Shown here: one piece after another, positions 62,971-64,000 of the stretch
How positions within the stretch are numbered: the first letter of the stretch is position 1
Layout of the letters: the number at the start of each line of letters is the position of its first letter
Origin: CAZWRV01 sp964636325
GTDB lineage: Bacteria > Verrucomicrobiota > Lentisphaeria > Victivallales > GWF2-50-93
Reading direction: 5' to 3'
Assembly: GCA_964636325.1 (NCBI GenBank)
Contig: CAZWRV010000008.1
Coordinates: 1 to 64,000, forward strand
Length of the DNA: 64,000 bases
Notes under the pieces: model-generated
What the model was told of the DNA's origin: nothing
Databases searched by the model: none
The model's input: the letters and a program-made list of their open reading frames with translations, nothing else
Translations under genes and position numbers: made by a program

Positions 62971-64000
62971 TCATTTCAAATGTTTTGCGGCAGCCTTCCT
63001 GAGAGCATCAACCATGTCCGTCTTCTCCCATGGGAAGAACGGGCGGCCGAAATGGCCGTATGCGGCAGTCTTGCGGTAAGACCATCCGTTGGCCGAGGGA
63101 TACTTCAGCTTGAGATGCCTGATTATGGACGCGGGCCTGAGATCGAACACCTTCCTTATTAACGCCTCGAGCGTGACGTCGTCCGGGATTGCGCCGGTAC
63201 GGTAGGTGTCGACGTTGATGCTGAGCGGTTCCGCTACGCCAATCGCGTACGCGACCTGGACCTCGCACTTGCGCGCCAGGCCGGCCGCGACGATGTTCTT
63301 GGCGATGTAGCGGCACATGTATGCGGCCGAACGGTCGACCTTGCTCGGATCCTTGCCCGAAAAGGCGCCGCCCCCGTGCGAACCCACGCCGCCGTAGGTG
63401 TCGACGATGATTTTGCGGCCGGTGAGGCCGGTGTCGCCGTTGGGGCCGCCGACGACGAACCTGCCGGTCGGGTTGACGTGGTATACAATGTCGCCCTTCA
63501 TGAGCGGCGCGGGAATCACCCTTGCGGCGACTTCCCTTACAAGCTTTTCGAGCGTATGTATCTTCATGTCTTCGGTGTGCTGGTGTGAGACGACTATAGC
63601 CTCGACCTTCTGGGGGATGCCCCCCTTGTAGCGGATCGAGACCTGGCTTTTGGCGTCTGGGCGCAGAAAATGGTATTTCTTCGGATCGGCCTTGCGCAGC
63701 CTTGCGAACTCCTCCACAATCTTGTGGGCGAAGATAATCGGGGCCGGCATGAGCTCTGCCGTCTCGTCGGAAGCATATCCGAACATCATGCCCTGGTCGC
63801 CGGCACCCTGCTCCTTGTGGAGCCCCTGGCCCGCAGTCACTCCCTGGGAGATGTCCGGGGACTGCTTGTGGATGCACATGAGCACCTTGCAGTCGTCGGA
63901 CGAGAAGCCGATGTCCCCGCATGTGTAGCCTATGTCGCGCAGAACCCCCCTGGCGAGGGCCTCCCAGTTGACCGAGGCCTTGGTCGTTATCTCGCCGGAT
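62971..64000 (-). CDS. metK: S-adenosylmethionine synthetase, N-terminus beyond window
   Basis: About 343 residues visible; the frame stays open to the right edge, beginning in 'GEITTKASVNWEALARGVLR' (normally ~55-60 residues into the protein). Makes SAM from methionine and ATP. Signature 1 appears as 'GAGDQGMMFGYASDET' and signature 2 as 'GGGAFSGKDPSKVDRSAAYM', with 'QVSIRYKGG' and 'PTGRFVVGGPNGDTGLTGRK' between. An in-frame Met at 63885 is not the true start. First visible gene of the SAM-cycle operon. Confidence 0.95.
   Translation of the reverse strand, partial: SGEITTKASVNWEALARGVLRDIGYTCGDIGFSSDDCKVLMCIHKQSPDISQGVTAGQGLHKEQGAGDQGMMFGYASDETAELMPAPIIFAHKIVEEFARLRKADPKKYHFLRPDAKSQVSIRYKGGIPQKVEAIVVSHQHTEDMKIHTLEKLVREVAARVIPAPLMKGDIVYHVNPTGRFVVGGPNGDTGLTGRKIIVDTYGGVGSHGGGAFSGKDPSKVDRSAAYMCRYIAKNIVAAGLARKCEVQVAYAIGVAEPLSINVDTYRTGAIPDDVTLEALIRKVFDLRPASIIRHLKLKYPSANGWSYRKTAAYGHFGRPFFPWEKTDMVDALRKAAAKHLK

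Overview
The window reads as one high-GC scaffold piece from a Gram-negative bacterium, most likely of the PVC group (Lentisphaerota/Verrucomicrobiota-like), probably a metagenome assembly. Supporting signs are a chlamydial-type V/A-ATPase operon order (E, DUF2764, A, B, D, I, K), pseudopilin-like 'NSLKQ' sequence fused to a zinc-finger anti-sigma factor, very large secreted beta-helix/TSP3 proteins, and a 100-N scaffold gap. The phylum call is inference; no rRNA or tRNA gene is present.

Region 1-17.1 kb (minus strand) is a surface-protein operon driven by a good sigma-70 promoter at 17197-17225. It encodes a cadherin-like/SUMF1-type secreted protein, two giant paralogous beta-helix proteins (about 2120 and 2377 aa), and a protein cut by the left edge that shares its N-terminal module with the first gene. 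Region 17.2-32.4 kb is housekeeping and signalling: histidine phosphatase, O6-alkylguanine transferase, SppA lipoprotein peptidase, a lipoprotein plus a small partner, a glycosidase-like enzyme, a TPR protein plus Ser/Thr kinase pair, MnmE, glycerol-1-phosphate dehydrogenase, and aspA-hydF.

Region 32.7-43.7 kb is the most unusual block. It holds an ECF-type sigma factor overlapping an anti-sigma zinc finger that is fused to a membrane segment, a pseudopilin-like stretch and a YfbK-type von Willebrand A domain. This is followed, after an inserted four-helix-bundle element and the assembly gap, by a 2137-aa internally duplicated membrane protein. I read it as a candidate sigma/anti-sigma/envelope-sensing system. 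Region 43.7-49.9 kb has a GLVN-repeat secreted protein, an IS66 remnant, dapB, a MoxR ATPase and small membrane proteins.

Region 49.9-57.5 kb is the V/A-ATPase operon with its own promoter and an adjacent parS-like palindrome, ending in an FmdB zinc ribbon. mntP follows, flanked by two 234-bp MITE copies with 17-bp inverted termini and 5-bp target duplications. Region 58.9-64 kb (minus strand) is an S-adenosylmethionine cycle operon (metK, an adenosine-kinase-like PfkB gene, ahcY). A lower-GC BglII/BstYI-type restriction-modification pair sits inside it. Several dispersed palindromic repeat families lie between genes across the window.
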